Positions 11,071-23,249 of a DNA stretch of 64,000 bases are shown one piece after another. Position 1 is the first letter of the stretch. Each line of letters begins with the position of its first letter. Origin of the DNA: Diplodia intermedia (Eukaryota > Ascomycota > Dothideomycetes > Botryosphaeriales > Botryosphaeriaceae); assembly GCA_021495925.1 (NCBI GenBank), contig JAKEKT010000079.1:1-64000 (forward strand), read 5' to 3'. The notes beneath the pieces are model-generated. The model was not told the origin of the DNA. It did not search any database and saw only the letters and a program-made list of their open reading frames with translations. Position numbers and translations under genes: made by a program.

Positions 11071-12014
11071 GAAAAGCCAGCAGAGGTCAGGCGGTGGGGG
11101 CAAAAAGCGAACATGGAAAGCGAGGAAAAGAAGCAAAGGTCGGAAAGCTGCACAGGTCAAGGGAAAGAATCATAGTTGGCTTGGTGGTCATCAGGCCACT
11201 GGGAAAAGATGCGATGGGATGGAATTCGAACGGCGCCGATACCCCCTCAAGGAGCACCCACATCATACGCCTAATTTTTATTTCCAATTGTCCACTGCTC
11301 ACTATGGCCAGGGCCAGGGCTCGCCCCAACTTACAAAGCCTCGGCTTTGTTCGTCCTGACTTGCATCGGCATGCCTTTCTGATTCATTTGGGCGGAAAGC
11401 GCGACCTCCAGGTTTGCGCTCTTGCTGCACGGCACCCTCTCACGTTTCACATTACGAGCGCTGCATAATCCTCATAGTTTGGCGCATCTTCGTTAATTAT
11501 TTGGGACGGTGGTTCACCTCCAGATTTCACCAAGAGTTTTAATCCGAATCGAGTGCACCTTCCACTCTTCAACCTCCCATCGTCTCACACACACCACTAA
11601 GGTCCATGATAAGGGACCATGGGTGACGGAGAGAAGCATTGGTTACGTAAGACGACAGCCTGCTTACCTACTTGAAAGTCCTCGGCGGTCAACATTCCGC
11701 ATCTTACCTCAGCTTGATTCCTCCAACGCGGGGCCCGGCTGCCGCAAACACCGCTTAAGTCCGAGCAGAGGAGTGGGTAAGACCATCACTAAGGCTTTTT
11801 AAGCACCAACCTCACTCTCTACTAGTGGGGACTCGGAGGACTATAAGCTTCTAGGTGCCGCCATTCGTTGTTAATCATTGCAGGAGGGTGGTCGTCTCTC
11901 CGTGATAAGCTTCTGCCAAATTAAATTGAGCTCATCACAAATCCAACAAGATCACCGTCCCGCCACCACTACATCTTCCCCACCTTCCATAAAGGAGGAA
12001 AAGAAAAAAGAAAC
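11071..12014. other. Intergenic region
   Basis: About 0.9 kb lies between two plus-strand genes. The DNA is less GC-rich than the flanking exons and holds only short, unsupported frames. It presumably contains the 3' UTR of the upstream gene and the promoter of the dehydrogenase. Confidence 0.5.
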
Positions 12015-13043
12015 ATGACCCCCATCCCCCGAACCATGCGCGCCGCCGTGCTGCACGCGCCCGGCGGGCCTTCGGCCCTGAAGCTCGAAACGCTGCCGGT
12101 GCCCGTCCCAGGAGCATCGCAGGTGCTCATCCGCGTCAAGGCCTTTGGCCTCAACCGCTCCGAGCTCTTCACGCGCCAGGGCCACTCGCCCGGAGTGAAG
12201 CTGCCCCGCGTGCTCGGCATCGAGGCCGTCGGGCTCGTCGCCGCCGTCGGGCCAGGAGCCTCCTTCTCGCCCGGCACCGTCGTCGCGACGGCCATGGGCG
12301 GCATGGGCCGCGCCTTCGACGGCGGCTACGCCGAGTACGCGTGCGTGCCGGCGGCGCACGTGCTCGCCGTCGCCGCCAGCGAGGCCGAGTTGGCAGATAG
12401 CCTGGGCGGCGGCCGCTGCTGGGAGACGTTGGGCGCGCTGCCCGAAATGCTGCAGACGGCGTGGGGGTCGCTGGCGAAGAGCCTGCGGCTGCGCGCGGGC
12501 GAAAGCCTGCTGATCCGCGGCGGGACAACCAGCGTCGGGCTCGCCGCGGCGGCGCTGGCCAAGGGCGCCATGGGCGCTGGGCGCGTCGTGGCCTCGAGCC
12601 GGAGCGAGGACAGGGCCGGGCTGATGCGCGAGTTCGGCGCGGACGAGACGGTCGTGGACGACGGGCGCCTGGCGGCCAAGTTCGAGGATGAAGGGCAGAA
12701 GTTTGACAAGGTGCTGGAGCTGGTGGGGACGGTCACGTTGAAGGATTCGTTGGGATGCACCAAGGAGGGGGGCATTGTGTGCATGACGGGGATCGTGGGA
12801 AACTCGTGGACGCTGAAGGAAGTCAACCCGATGGAGCTGATCCCGTCCAAGGTGTGCTTGACGGCGTATTCGGGAAGCGAGATGGATTTCATGGACACGC
12901 CCCTGAAAGAGCTGGCCAAGAAAGTTGGCGAGGGAGAACTGAAGGTGAAGATTGGGAAGGTCTTCAAGCTCGATGAGATTGCTGAAGCGCACCAGTTGAT
13001 GGAGGACAACAAAGCTAATGGGAAAATCGTCGTTTTGACTTAG
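12015..13043 (+). CDS. Zinc-free MDR oxidoreductase (quinone oxidoreductase-like)
   Basis: A single exon of 342 residues. The N-terminal GroES-like domain begins AAVLHAPGGPSALKLE. It contains VKAFGLNRSELFTRQG, where Asn-Arg-Ser replaces the Cys zinc ligand of alcohol dehydrogenases, so it belongs to the zinc-independent zeta-crystallin/quinone-reductase branch. The Rossmann part shows LLIRGGTTSVGLAAAALAK (about 165-185), a modified GxGxxG NADPH loop. The C-terminus EIAEAHQLMEDNKANGKIVV is the family's typical end. The enzyme probably reduces quinones or alpha,beta-unsaturated carbonyls with NADPH; the substrate is unknown. It is convergent with the Vhc1 gene. A run of strong GC bias at codon third positions marks the 5' two thirds. 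Confidence 0.88.
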   Translation: MTPIPRTMRAAVLHAPGGPSALKLETLPVPVPGASQVLIRVKAFGLNRSELFTRQGHSPGVKLPRVLGIEAVGLVAAVGPGASFSPGTVVATAMGGMGRAFDGGYAEYACVPAAHVLAVAASEAELADSLGGGRCWETLGALPEMLQTAWGSLAKSLRLRAGESLLIRGGTTSVGLAAAALAKGAMGAGRVVASSRSEDRAGLMREFGADETVVDDGRLAAKFEDEGQKFDKVLELVGTVTLKDSLGCTKEGGIVCMTGIVGNSWTLKEVNPMELIPSKVCLTAYSGSEMDFMDTPLKELAKKVGEGELKVKIGKVFKLDEIAEAHQLMEDNKANGKIVVLT

Positions 13044-13355
13044 CAGCAGTTCAATGAAACCAAGACTGGCAGTGCGTCAAGCGAGTTAGGAATCAGCAGC
13101 CATTTGAGTGAAACGATCTGTCAAGGGATCCATGCGGATTATAGAGAGCCATGCCCCCGATGAGTCGGGCTATAACCTCGGGCCTCATAAGTCCAATTCT
13201 ATGAAAATGACGCTTGTCGTTCAACCGGGAACACAGGCCGCCTATTTTGTTCCGAGAACGAACGAACACAAATCCTAACTGAACTCCACTTGTTCCATAG
13301 AGAATGTTACCAGATGCGCCACCCTCATACCCGCGAAAACAGGTTGTTGTAGTCT
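13044..13355. other. Convergent 3' intergenic spacer
   Basis: 312 bp lie between the stop codons of the oxidoreductase (plus) and the Vhc1-like gene (minus). No gene or strong hairpin is seen; it should hold both polyadenylation regions. Confidence 0.45.
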
Positions 13356-16300
13356 TCACAGGTTCGTCGTCACAGTCATACTGTTGCTATGCACCAGCAC
13401 CACCGGCGGCAATCCTTGACACAACACTTCTAAGTCTGCAAGGTACCTTACACTCGCATGCTCGTCCTCGCACGTGCCCTCAACGGGACTGGGCAGCGTG
13501 GTGAAGATAACGGCGGTACGCTGGTCCTTGCCGCTCTCGCGTCTGATCAGCTCGTTCAGAATCAGGTGCTGTGCGCGGCACGGCAGGTCGTTAAAGCTCA
13601 GCGGCACCGACTGCTGGAGCGGGAAGCCCGAGGCCTGAGACACCGGGGACGCCGCGCCGGGACTGCCTGGCACTGGGGTGGGGACGGAAGCACCCTCGTC
13701 GGGTTTTGCAGGACCAGACTGAGGAGGTGCGGCAACCTGTGGCGAGCCGCTGCGCGTGTAGATGGAGGCGCCTACGCGGCGTTCGCGCAGTTCTTCAGGC
13801 GAGCGCGGCTCTGCGAACATGATCGAGGGCCCGGGCCCTTCGTCGGCAGTCACTTCGGTGGCGGGGACCGGCATCGACGTGAACCTGGGTGGAGACTGGC
13901 GGGAGCCGGCGAGATTGGTTTCACTGCCGTTCGGCTGCGGGGTGGAGCCGGCGTTTGGGGGAGGTTGCGAGGTGAGGAGGGTGCTATCAGAGTTCGCGGC
14001 AGCGGCTTGGGTAGGATGAAGGAGGTTGGCTCGACGCGGCGGTGACCGCTGTCTCGGGGCAGTAGAGAATGGGCTGGTACTGGAGTGCCGCTGTCGACGT
14101 AAACGTGGAGAGTCGGCCCAATTGATGCTTCCTCCCTCACTACAGGTCCGCCGGATCGGGCTGATCGACCCTGTGTCAGGTTCGTCTTGAAGCTCGTCCA
14201 GGTCATTTTCTGAGGCAGCAGACCGATCGCTATCGCTACATCCCGCCTCAAATCCGCCATCGGAAGACGAACTGTCGCTTGAGCTCTCGTGTCCATCGAG
14301 TCCGGGAGGAAGCCGGTGAGTCCGCATTCCCATACTGACACCCATCTGCTTGAGGCTGCCAATAGAGGTTCTGCGGCGCTGAATAAGCATCTCCTTGATA
14401 TCTGCGAACCTCTTTGACTTGGTCTCCCGGTCGCCTTGTCGGAAGGCTGTGCTTGGCCAATTCGAAGCAGTCTCAAGGAAGCCTTTGAGTTGTGCTAGTT
14501 CTTCCATGGGGGTGACAGCTCCGGTTTTCCTCTGACGAAGCTTGTGTATATCTTGCCACCAAGCTTCCTCCTTCAAGGCCTCCTCGATATCTTGTCTCGA
14601 TTCATGGCACGATTCGTCAGACTTGCCATTGACGATAATCTCATACGATTGCAAGTCGCCAGAAGCAAGCCAGAAGACCAGGACCTCTGCTTCGATTCGT
14701 AGGTTGTACAGCAAGGCTTTGACTCTACCCCGCTCCTCTTCAACGTCGGAGTCGTACTCTACAAAGACGGCCACCCGGAGACGATAGGCTCGCTTCCAGG
14801 ATGGAACGGTATTGAGGATGCACCCGAGCTGGAGGATCAATGTGTATGTGTCAAAGTTCGTCGTGAGGATGTTTTGCGTGCCATCGGTGGGAGCAGCAAC
14901 CTCTGCTGACATCTGAATGGGCCAGAGGTCAATGTATCTTTTAGTGCCCTCTTCTTCGTCCACACTGTTGACATGCAAGGCTTCAAGCATCCTCTCGAGC
15001 TTTGATGGCCCGGGAGCTGGAAGCTCGAGATCTTGGAAGCCCTTGGCAATTGCAACGTTCATCTGAAGACGGAGAAGCAGGTCCTCGAGGATGGTGACGT
15101 AGCTTTGCGGTGTTACAGCGCTCTCCTTCCGAATGACATCAGTGGGAAGCTGGCCATTGAGTTTATTCTCCTCGGCTATTTTCCACTTCCCCTTCGATCT
15201 CAGTTTGTGCGGAGCGGTGCCATTGAGCGTGTCTTGCGGATGTTCTGGTCGAGGGGATGGCACATTGATCAATGGATTTGTTCGGAGATCGTTAAGATTG
15301 TAAAAACCCATGACAACGATATTTGGTTTCATCCCCCCAAGTCCGGCGCTCAGCACAACGTTCCTCGTACCCCATTCGATATTGGGAGAGATGACGATGC
15401 TGATGAAGGCTTTGATCCGGGAGAAGTCGATGTACTTTGTCCAAGCAGACTGTTGCTTTTTCACCTCTGGAACGGCCCCTGCGAAATCGTTCGTGACGAT
15501 GACATGGCCAAGAACAAATAGTGCGCCCTTCTTGAGGGAGTTACAGAACTGAATCAGCTTGTACTGTCTCCGGGGATCGTTAATGAAGAGTAAAATCTGG
15601 GGTCTCCAGAACTTCACGTGTTCTTGCCGTAAACGGAGAAGGTACTTTCGTACTTGATGGTATATCAAGCTTTGACTGACATCTCCCCAAGCTTTGGGGG
15701 GTGTGGTGTAGTGAATGATGAGAAATACCAGGAAAATCGTGGCGAAGCAGCAAGAGGCGGACAGCCCATCCACGAAGAACATCGTGACGGCACTCGCTAT
15801 GGCTCCTATTGCGGCAGTCCACCAGTTGAAAAAATGAAACGATGGCCGGAAATTGGGTGCCGAGGCTACCTTCAGCAGAAAACATGCTAAATTTGTTACC
15901 AGAAACGTCATAAGGTAGGCCATGGTCACTAGTGAGGCGATTTGGTTTATATCGGCGAGCATGGTCAGTTGAGAGAGAGCATATGTTAGGCCGATCGCCA
16001 AGATTGGCTCGTCAGCGCCTTTGCTCCCTTGGGCAAAAATCAACAGCCCTGGGATGAGCTTGTCTCGAGCCAGAGCCTGCAGGAGCTTGGCGGATCCAAT
16101 GACTCCCATCAAGGTGGAAAAGAGCGTAGAGGCGAATTCTCCCAACAGTACGAGAGCGCCGGAAACATTCACCTTAGCATCTATCAGTGTGTGCCCGGAA
16201 GGAGATCAAAAAAAGAATCCCCTACTTACCACTTGAAGTACGTTATCATTGTTGTAGAAAGATACCCTCGTGATACTGGCAGCCATGGATATGATCACTA

Positions 16301-17869
16301 TGGTGTAGGTTGCGAACGTAAGAGCTAGTCCGTAGAGAGTGCCCTTTGGGATGGATTTGCTTGGAGCTTTCAAGTCTCCCGACATCGAAGCGCCACTAAA
16401 GTCATCCAAGTCAGTGATGTCATGTTCGAAAAGAGCATTCAGTGGACTGACGCAAATATGCCTCCCGTTGCGGGGAACAGGATGCCAAACAAATCTTGCC
16501 ACGTCTCCCTGCCCTCCAGCCCGCTCCCAGCCGCATCTTTGGTAAGGTTTGGCAGTAGGTTTCCTTTCAGGGTCTCGACGCTGAGTCCTGTATACTCGAT
16601 GCCTAGCTTTACGTTTGAGAAGGGATGTTGGAAAATAGCAGAAACCGGAATACTAAAAGTGGCCACAAGCAGGATGACCAAAAGTGCATTGCTGCAACGC
16701 GCAAACAAGCCACTTCCAGCCAAGCAAATTACGGTGCAGACAGCGAGAACGACAGTAGCCCACAGATACTGCCACCAAAAGTCGTCAGGCAGCCAATTCG
16801 CCCAACTCCCGTGGCTGGAGCCAAAGTTCTGAACGAAGCAGGCAATTAGGCCAACCGCATTCATGCCTGTGTTCAGAACACATCCAAGGTAGAAAACTAT
16901 TCCAATGGAGCCGCCAAACTCGGGCCCAAGGCTACGTGAAATGAGATAATATGCACCCCCGCCCCTTACCGTTCCATTGGTCGCAATGGCAGAGATTGAT
17001 AGCGTGGTCAGAAAGTTGATGGTATAGCACGCAATAAGCAATCCTGTTGATCGGAAGTCAGCGAACGCTGTGAATGTGCAGAGACCTGTAGGCATGAAAA
17101 TGTCGGGGAGCGCTCGAGGAAGAAGTGATTGCAGTCCTCCCGCAGCCGAGAATCAAATGCACAAAGACGAAGATTGGGATTTTCCATCTTTCCGTAGCGC
17201 CAGCAACATGACTAGAGGCGCTCGTCCGCGATCGCTCCCGGCAGCGGTTTCTCGTCCCCCGTCCAGCACCAAACATGAAGCCCCCTGACGGATAACGGCG
17301 GTTTGAGACACGGCTTCATGATACTTTAGACCATGCGGAGGCATGTCCGTTCTCGGCTGCGGGAGGGGCACGAGATCACGATACGGTTACAGCAACTTAC
17401 CCATCATGCCAAGAACTCCGCCCTGGCCAAGGATGAAGCCAAAGCGGAGGAACATCAGGATGCTCAGGACGTTGAGGGTGGTGGGTACAAACACACCGGC
17501 AAAGGTGCCGAGCTTGGTAGAGATGTTTCCTGGCTTGGCCGGGTCGGCTCCAGAGGAGCGTGCCCTGCGGTGGCCATGGTGGCTCCGGGTCAACGGCGGA
17601 GCGGGCGCGCCTGTTACGACGCTTTTGCCGCGCGTGAACAGGGTGGAGAAGAAGGCGCCGAAGGTTCTTTTCTCCCGCGAAACGCTGGGTGGGCGGGCAC
17701 GGTGGAGACCAGCGGCCAGCAGTGGCTCATTCTCGTCCTGGCCAGAGACCTGCGAGAGCGACCAGCGGCGTTGGAGTTGCTGCGAGTCGTCTTGGGCGGC
17801 GCGAGTGGTGAAATTGGAGCGAGAGTGGAGCCGCGAAGGCATTCGGGACGATCCCCCGCCGGAAGCCAT
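13356..17869 (-). CDS. vhc1: Vacuolar cation-chloride cotransporter (SLC12 family, Vhc1-like)
   Basis: Four exons are read (complement): 17869-17401, 17043-16452, 16395-16230 and 16172-13356, giving 1347 residues. The introns are 357, 56 and 57 nt; the first is unusually long for this locus. Transmembrane signatures of the KCC/NKCC family are clear: GTFAGVFVPTTLNVLSI in TM1, then SISAIATNGTVRGGGAYYLI, LGPEFGGSIGIVFYLG and FAGASMSGDLKAPSKSIPKG, the last reconstructed exactly across the second splice. The long C-terminal cytosolic domain ends with the conserved segment LPSPVEGTCEDEHASVRYLA. It carries a large disordered insert (about residues 1000-1230) that is Ser/Pro-rich and acidic. The yeast orthologue moves K+ and Cl- across the vacuolar membrane. 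It is divergently paired with a vacuolar amino-acid transporter. Confidence 0.92.
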
Positions 17870-18412
17870 AGCGTCGCTGGTGGTGAGGGCGGGTTGAGCC
17901 GGGGAGGGCTGGGGTTACGGGGGCGCTGGGGGGCGGGGCGGCGGGCGGCACAGGACGTTGGTGCTGGTTATAGCGGACATTGCTGCTGGCGTGATGGGTG
18001 AGGCGGTAACGATGTGCGGCGATATTCGGCGATGTTGTCACCGCGAGCGCTTGACGTTTGACGCGACGGGCAGTGTGGGGCGGGCCAATGATAGGGCGCG
18101 CGAAGCCTGCACCGGCGTTTCGACGGCTGGATGACCTGCTCGAGTCGGCCATCTGCGCGCCCGGCGCCCTCGTCCGCCAGCGTGACCTGCTGTCGCCTAT
18201 CTCGCTTGCCGCTGATCTCGCGCCGTTTCGCTGTCTTCACGCTGCCCCGTCCTGGCCCACGCGTCCGCCCCTGCTCACCTTTGACGTAGTAGCCCTCCAG
18301 CTCCGCGCGCGTGCCCTGCCTCCCGCAAATCCCGCATACAAGAGCAGCCTCGCCGCCCACACCCTTACAGAACCGCCCATCCCCAGTCCACCTCCGACAA
18401 ATACCGCACGCC
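17870..18412. promoter_or_regulatory. Shared divergent promoter with a G-rich tract
   Basis: These 543 bp separate the start codons of the Vhc1-like gene (minus) and the Avt-like gene (plus). From about 17887 to 17945 the plus strand carries at least eight G runs of three or more, so the leader of the minus-strand transcript is C-rich and its template strand could form a G-quadruplex. A GC-rich core with no obvious TATA suggests a bidirectional housekeeping promoter. Confidence 0.5.
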
Positions 18413-20766
18413 ATGCCCGACCAGGACTCGCAGCCCAGGCCGGTGCCCGTTGGCCGAAGCTCCCCCAGCGACAGAGGCCGCTCGCCAGCAGAGGGCTCCA
18501 TCTCGCGAGTTACCTCAACCAGACGCCTGGGGTCGCCTGTTCCGTCCTTTGGCGTCGCTGGTTCGCCCAGGGTTCCGCAGGTGCCGACTCCGCAGCAGCT
18601 CCAGGCTGGCGACGTCCCCGAGTCGCGCACCCCTCTCGCTGGCCTCGAGCCCGGCAAGTCATCCCTTCCGGGCCCTGGCGAGTCGGCTCTTGCAAACGCT
18701 CTGAAGGGCTCCTTCGGCGGAAGCCCCCCGCGCTTCGGCACTCCTCCAGTGCGCGCCGCCTCCCCAGGCCCAGAAAACCTCAATCTCCCGAGAACGAACT
18801 ATGGCTCTTTCAACTCGCAACAAGTCGGAAGCCCGTCGGGGCGCCTGGAGGACCATGAGATCGTGAGGAGACATTTGGTTGGCGGCGGGAATGGCTCGTC
18901 TCCAAACCTTGCTGCCGGCGTCTACGGATCGCCCAAGCGTGGGAGCATGCGTGCGCCGGATTATGGCCGTATCCCCGATGACGAAGAGAGCGGCAACTTC
19001 GACAGTCTGCAGCTGCAGGGCGGCGATATCACCCGCCAGATCTACCGCTGGACTGAGCAACAAGAGGCGGAGGCTCAGGGCAAGACGCGGAGGAGCCGCA
19101 GTTTCCATGCCGCCCGTCCTCGCCCGGAAGAAAACCCGGTGTTGAACATCAACAGCATCAAGCAACCTGGGGGCTTCCGCAGAAACTATATTAGGAGGGC
19201 TGCCGGTAGTCCTTCTCCGGGTCCTTCCGATGCGCAGAACGGCGCTGCCGCCAAGCGCCCCAATCCCCACCTTCTTACGAGCAACTTCCTCGAGTTCCTG
19301 AGTTTGTACGGACACTTCGCTGGTGAGGAGCTCGAAGAGGACGATGAAGCCCTTGGGCCGGATGAATACTTTTCGTCCGATGCCTACGATGAGGGCACGG
19401 GTGGCGAGGAAGATGAGTCGGATGGGGAGCCTGGCGAACACAGCGCCTTGCTTACTCCTGGGAAGAGGCGCAAGAGAAGAAGGCAGAGGAATACCGGCAA
19501 AGGAACACCTTCAGGTGCGGCTATGCTGCTGCTGAAATCTTTCGTTGGTACAGGTGTTCTTTTCCTTCCTCGGGCTTTCTTGAACGGAGGTATGCTCTTT
19601 AGCAACCTTGTTCTGCTGCTCGTCTCCGGCCTCAGCTACTACTGCTTCGTTCTTCTTACAACGACTCGCCTATACGTCCACGCGTCTTTCGGAGACATGG
19701 GCTACCATCTCTACGGAAAGTGGATGCGCAATCTGATCAACATATCTCTCGTCGTCAGTCAGATCGGTTTCTCATCCGCCTACATTGTCTTCGTTTCGGA
19801 GAATCTGCAGGCATTCGTTGAAGCAGTCTCCAAATGTCGTACTTTCATCGACATCAAGTACATGATCTTGATGCAGATGATCATTTTCCTTCCGCTTTCG
19901 CTCTACCGGAATATCAACCACATCCAAAAGCTTGCCTTGGTCGCGGACGCGTTCATCATCCTCGGCCTCGTCTACCTGTACTACTACGATATTCTCACTC
20001 TTGCTTCGCAGCATGGGATCAGCGATATCAAGAACTTCAACCCCAAGGACTGGACGCTGTTTATCGGAACGGCCATCTTCACCTTTGAGGGCATTGGCCT
20101 CATCATTCCAATCCAGAGCAGCATGAAGGATCCGGCCAAGTTTCCCAGAGTTCTTGCCATGGTCATGATCGTCATCACTGTGATTTTTGTCAGCATGGGA
20201 GCGCTTTCCTACGCTGCCTTCGGGTCGAAGACCAAGACCGTCATCATCCTCAACATGCCGCAGGACAACAAGTTCGTCAATGGCGTGCAGTTCATCTATT
20301 CGCTTGCTATTTTGCTTTCTACCCCACTTCAGATTTTCCCGGCCATTGAGATTGCTTCGCAGCAACTCTTCAGCAAGACGGGCAAGTTCAACCCTTGGGT
20401 GAAGTGGAAGAAGAACTTCTTCCGTTTCTTCATGGTCATGTGCTGCGCTCTGATTGCCTGGGTTGGTGCGGGTGATCTGGACAAATTTGTGTCCCTTGTG
20501 GGCAGCTTTGCCTGCATCCCACTCGTCTACATCTACCCGGTAAGCGACTCCCAGCTCAAAGAGAACGGGCGCGTGTGTTTGCTAACTTAATTCCGTAGCC
20601 CCTGCTTCACTACAGGGCCGTCTCGCGGACGTTCTGGCAACGATTTGCTGACATTTCTCTTATCGTCGTCGGTTTGGTCATGATGCTGTACACCACGGCA
20701 CTCACGATCAACAGCTGGGTCGGCAGTGACAGTACGAAGCCTCCTGGGTACTGTGACGACAAATAA
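18413..20766 (+). CDS. avt3: Vacuolar amino-acid transporter, Avt3/Avt4 type (AAAP family)
   Basis: Two exons, 18413-20539 and 20599-20766, joined across a 59-nt intron (GTAAGC...GTAG), encode 764 residues. The ATG at 18413 has a CACGCC upstream context. Residues 1-360 are a long disordered Ser/Pro-rich cytosolic extension with an acidic patch. From about 369 eleven transmembrane helices begin with GAAMLLLKSFVGTGVLFLPR, the hallmark of the AAAP first helix, followed by SYYCFVLLTTTRL and TAIFTFEGIGLIIPIQ. Avt3/4 proteins export neutral and basic amino acids from the vacuole. The last exon supplies the final helix; without it the protein would stop after IYPVSDSQ. The stop TAA lies inside an AATAAA hexamer (20762-20767). 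Confidence 0.92.
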
Positions 20767-21452
20767 AGATCTGTCCCGAATGCGGTCGATCGTTCGTCGC
20801 GAATCTCTCTTATGGCATATATTGATGTCAATGTCTCTTTACAAGTTCGCGCTCGCCTTTGATAGAAAGAGTTCAATTTGTCTGTACAAGAGTTGTCGGA
20901 GGCTTGTAAATGGGTACCATTGGAAACGAAGGATCGTCTTTGTGTATTGTTATCTTTGGGTACGCGTTGGGTTGTGCACATGCATCATAGAAGGCGTTGA
21001 AGAGGCATACACTGTCGAGTTTCGTGATAGCGATGTACGTACAAACAAACCGTTGTAGTGTGACCCGCTTCGCTGCTGGCGTGTCGACGCCTGTTGTCAC
21101 TGAAGAGGTCGGCCATGCCGCGATCCGATGACGCATCGCCCCCAACCCCGCCGTTCTCTCGTGTCCGCTATCTCCGACACCTCGAGACAGAGTCATACAC
21201 TACAATTGCTCGGCCAGCATCTGGGATTTTATTTGAACGTCAACCTCCTTACCCAGCCGAACAGCCTTTTCCGAACTTCCACAGTCAATGCCTCGTTCTC
21301 GCAATAGCCCGCACCTACCCCACCTTTCGAGCAGCTAGCTGTGCAACAGGAAATTCCGCATCCCGTACTCGAAAATACACGCAGAAAATAGAAACAACCC
21401 CGCAGCTTTCTCCTTGCACCCGGCGCGCTCTTTTACATCGTCTTTCACCACC
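20767..21452. other. Intergenic region upstream of the P450 gene
   Basis: 686 bp lie between the transporter stop and the P450 start, AT-richer in its first 300 bp. No gene is supported. The pyrimidine-rich stretch just before 21453 looks like a 5' leader. Confidence 0.5.
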
Positions 21453-23079
21453 ATGGCCATCATATCGACCCTTGTTCACGTCCTCCCCACCCCATCCCCC
21501 ACGACCGCCACTCTCCTCCTCCCGGCCGTCACCCTGCTCATCCTCGCCCTCTACCGGCTCCACCTGCACCCGCTCTCGCACGTACCGGGCCCGCCGCTCG
21601 CGGCGCTGACGTCGCTCTGGCTGTACTGGCACTCATACCGAGGCACCGAGGCGCGCGTCATCGATGCCCTGCACGGACGGTACGGCGCGCTCGTGCGCAT
21701 CGCGCCGGGCGAGATCGACGTGTCGCGCGGCGAGGCGCTGGCGGCCATCTACGGCGGCGCCAAGAAGGGCGGGGGGTTCCGCAAGGCCGCGTGCTACCGC
21801 AATTTCGACATCGAGGGCCACCAGAGCATCTTCTCCGCCGTCGATCCGGCGCACCGGGCGCCAAGGGCGAAGGCCGTGGTGGGCCTGTTCAGCACGCGGG
21901 CAATCAAGGGAGAGGGAGGCCGAGGCGAGGAGGTGATCAGGGGCGTAGCCGAGAGGATGTGTAGGCGGTGGAAGGCCGAGAAGAGGAGGTCGAAGGCGGC
22001 GGCGGCACCAGCAGCAGCGACGGCACAGCGTGGAGAGGGCGCAAAGGTCGATGTGTTGAATTTGGCAAGGAGCTTGGCGCTAGATGCGGTGAGCGAATAC
22101 CTGTTTGGGCGGTCGTATGGAGGCGTGGAGGAGGGTTTGAAGGAGACGGGAGGAGACGCCGCTGGTGGGGAGCTCAGCGCAAGCCAGTTCGTCAATACGT
22201 TCGTTGCGGTTGGCAGGTTCTTCTATCTGCCGAACTGGGTCTTTGTGGCGGTCGAGGCGCTGGCCATGTGGTTCAATGTCGAGAAGCATGATGTTGAGAG
22301 CAGTATGGGGACAGTGGTATCGTTCGTTACGGGAATTGTTGAAGAGGCGGAGAAGGATGAGCGCAAGGAGACCTACCCTGGTCGATTGCTAAAGGCTGGA
22401 TTCACGAAGGACGAGACTTCTGCGCAGTGCCTGGACCTAGTTTTCGCAGGCACGGACTCTACGGGCATGAATTTGGCGACTGCGTGTTGGTGGTTGGCTA
22501 AGAAGCCCGAAGTGTGAGTACGCTCAGCGTGTTGCTGGGTTGCTATCTGTCCTAAAATTTTTACCGCAATGACTGACTGTAGATTCCCACAGGTACGAAC
22601 TTCTCCGCGAAGAGATTCTGGCCAACTCTGACGCCGATCCGCAAACCATGCCTTACCTTTCCGCAGTCATCAAAGAGACCCTGCGTATCAGCATGGCCAA
22701 CCCGACCCGCCTGCCCCGTGTCGTGCCCTCCCAAGGCTGGAACTTTGAGTCTACATTTATCCCGCCGGGGACGATCGTTGGTCTGTCACCCTTCACGCTT
22801 CATTTTAATCCCGATGTGTTCCCTTGCCCGGACGAGTTTCTGCCCGAACGATGGAGAGAGCCGACACCTGAGATGCTGCGCGACCATATCCCGTTCGGAC
22901 TGGGCAGCAGGGCCTGCATCGCCAGGAACCTAGCAACCGTGGAACTATACTTGGCCCTTAGAGAGGTTGTACGAAGTGGTGTTCTTGAGGGTGCAACATG
23001 CGTGCAGGACAAGATTGAGATTTTGGATTGGTTCAATTCGAGAGTCGTTGGCGAGAAGATCGAGTTGGAATGGCTATGA
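21453..23079 (+). CDS. Cytochrome P450 monooxygenase
   Basis: Two exons, 21453-22513 and 22593-23079, with a 79-nt intron (GTGAGT...ACAG), encode 515 residues. The start sits in CCACCATGG. An N-terminal membrane anchor (LLLPAVTLLILALYRLHL) precedes the proline hinge HVPGPPLAAL. Catalytic landmarks are the I-helix FAGTDSTGMN (oxygen activation), the K-helix ETLR (ExxR), the PERW region and the heme loop FGLGSRACIARNLA with the axial Cys. In that loop the residue two after Cys is Ala instead of the more usual Gly, a tolerated variant. This is an ER-bound E-class fungal P450; its substrate cannot be inferred. No polyketide or peptide synthase, terpene cyclase or transporter is adjacent, so it is not obviously part of a biosynthetic cluster. 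Confidence 0.93.
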
Positions 23080-23249
23080 TTTGAGATCCCAATCAAGTAG
23101 CCCAGGAGGCTTTCAAAGAGGAGCACCGGAACGGCGGAACCGGTGTGAAAGTGTCAGGAAAGAAGAGAAACCCGGTGGGCTTTATTTACAGGCAAGAATT
23201 GTTTTGACGCGAATTACATGGCTGATGTACGACCGGGATCTTTAGCCCA

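Noticed and set aside
10320..11153. 277-codon minus-strand frame
   Set aside because: It is the antisense shadow of the cysteine-rich membrane protein exon; composition is Ser/Pro/Arg-rich without a domain.
21453..23079. Secondary-metabolite cluster around the P450
   Set aside because: Neighbours are a vacuolar transporter and Mak11; no synthase, cyclase, tailoring set or pathway regulator is present.
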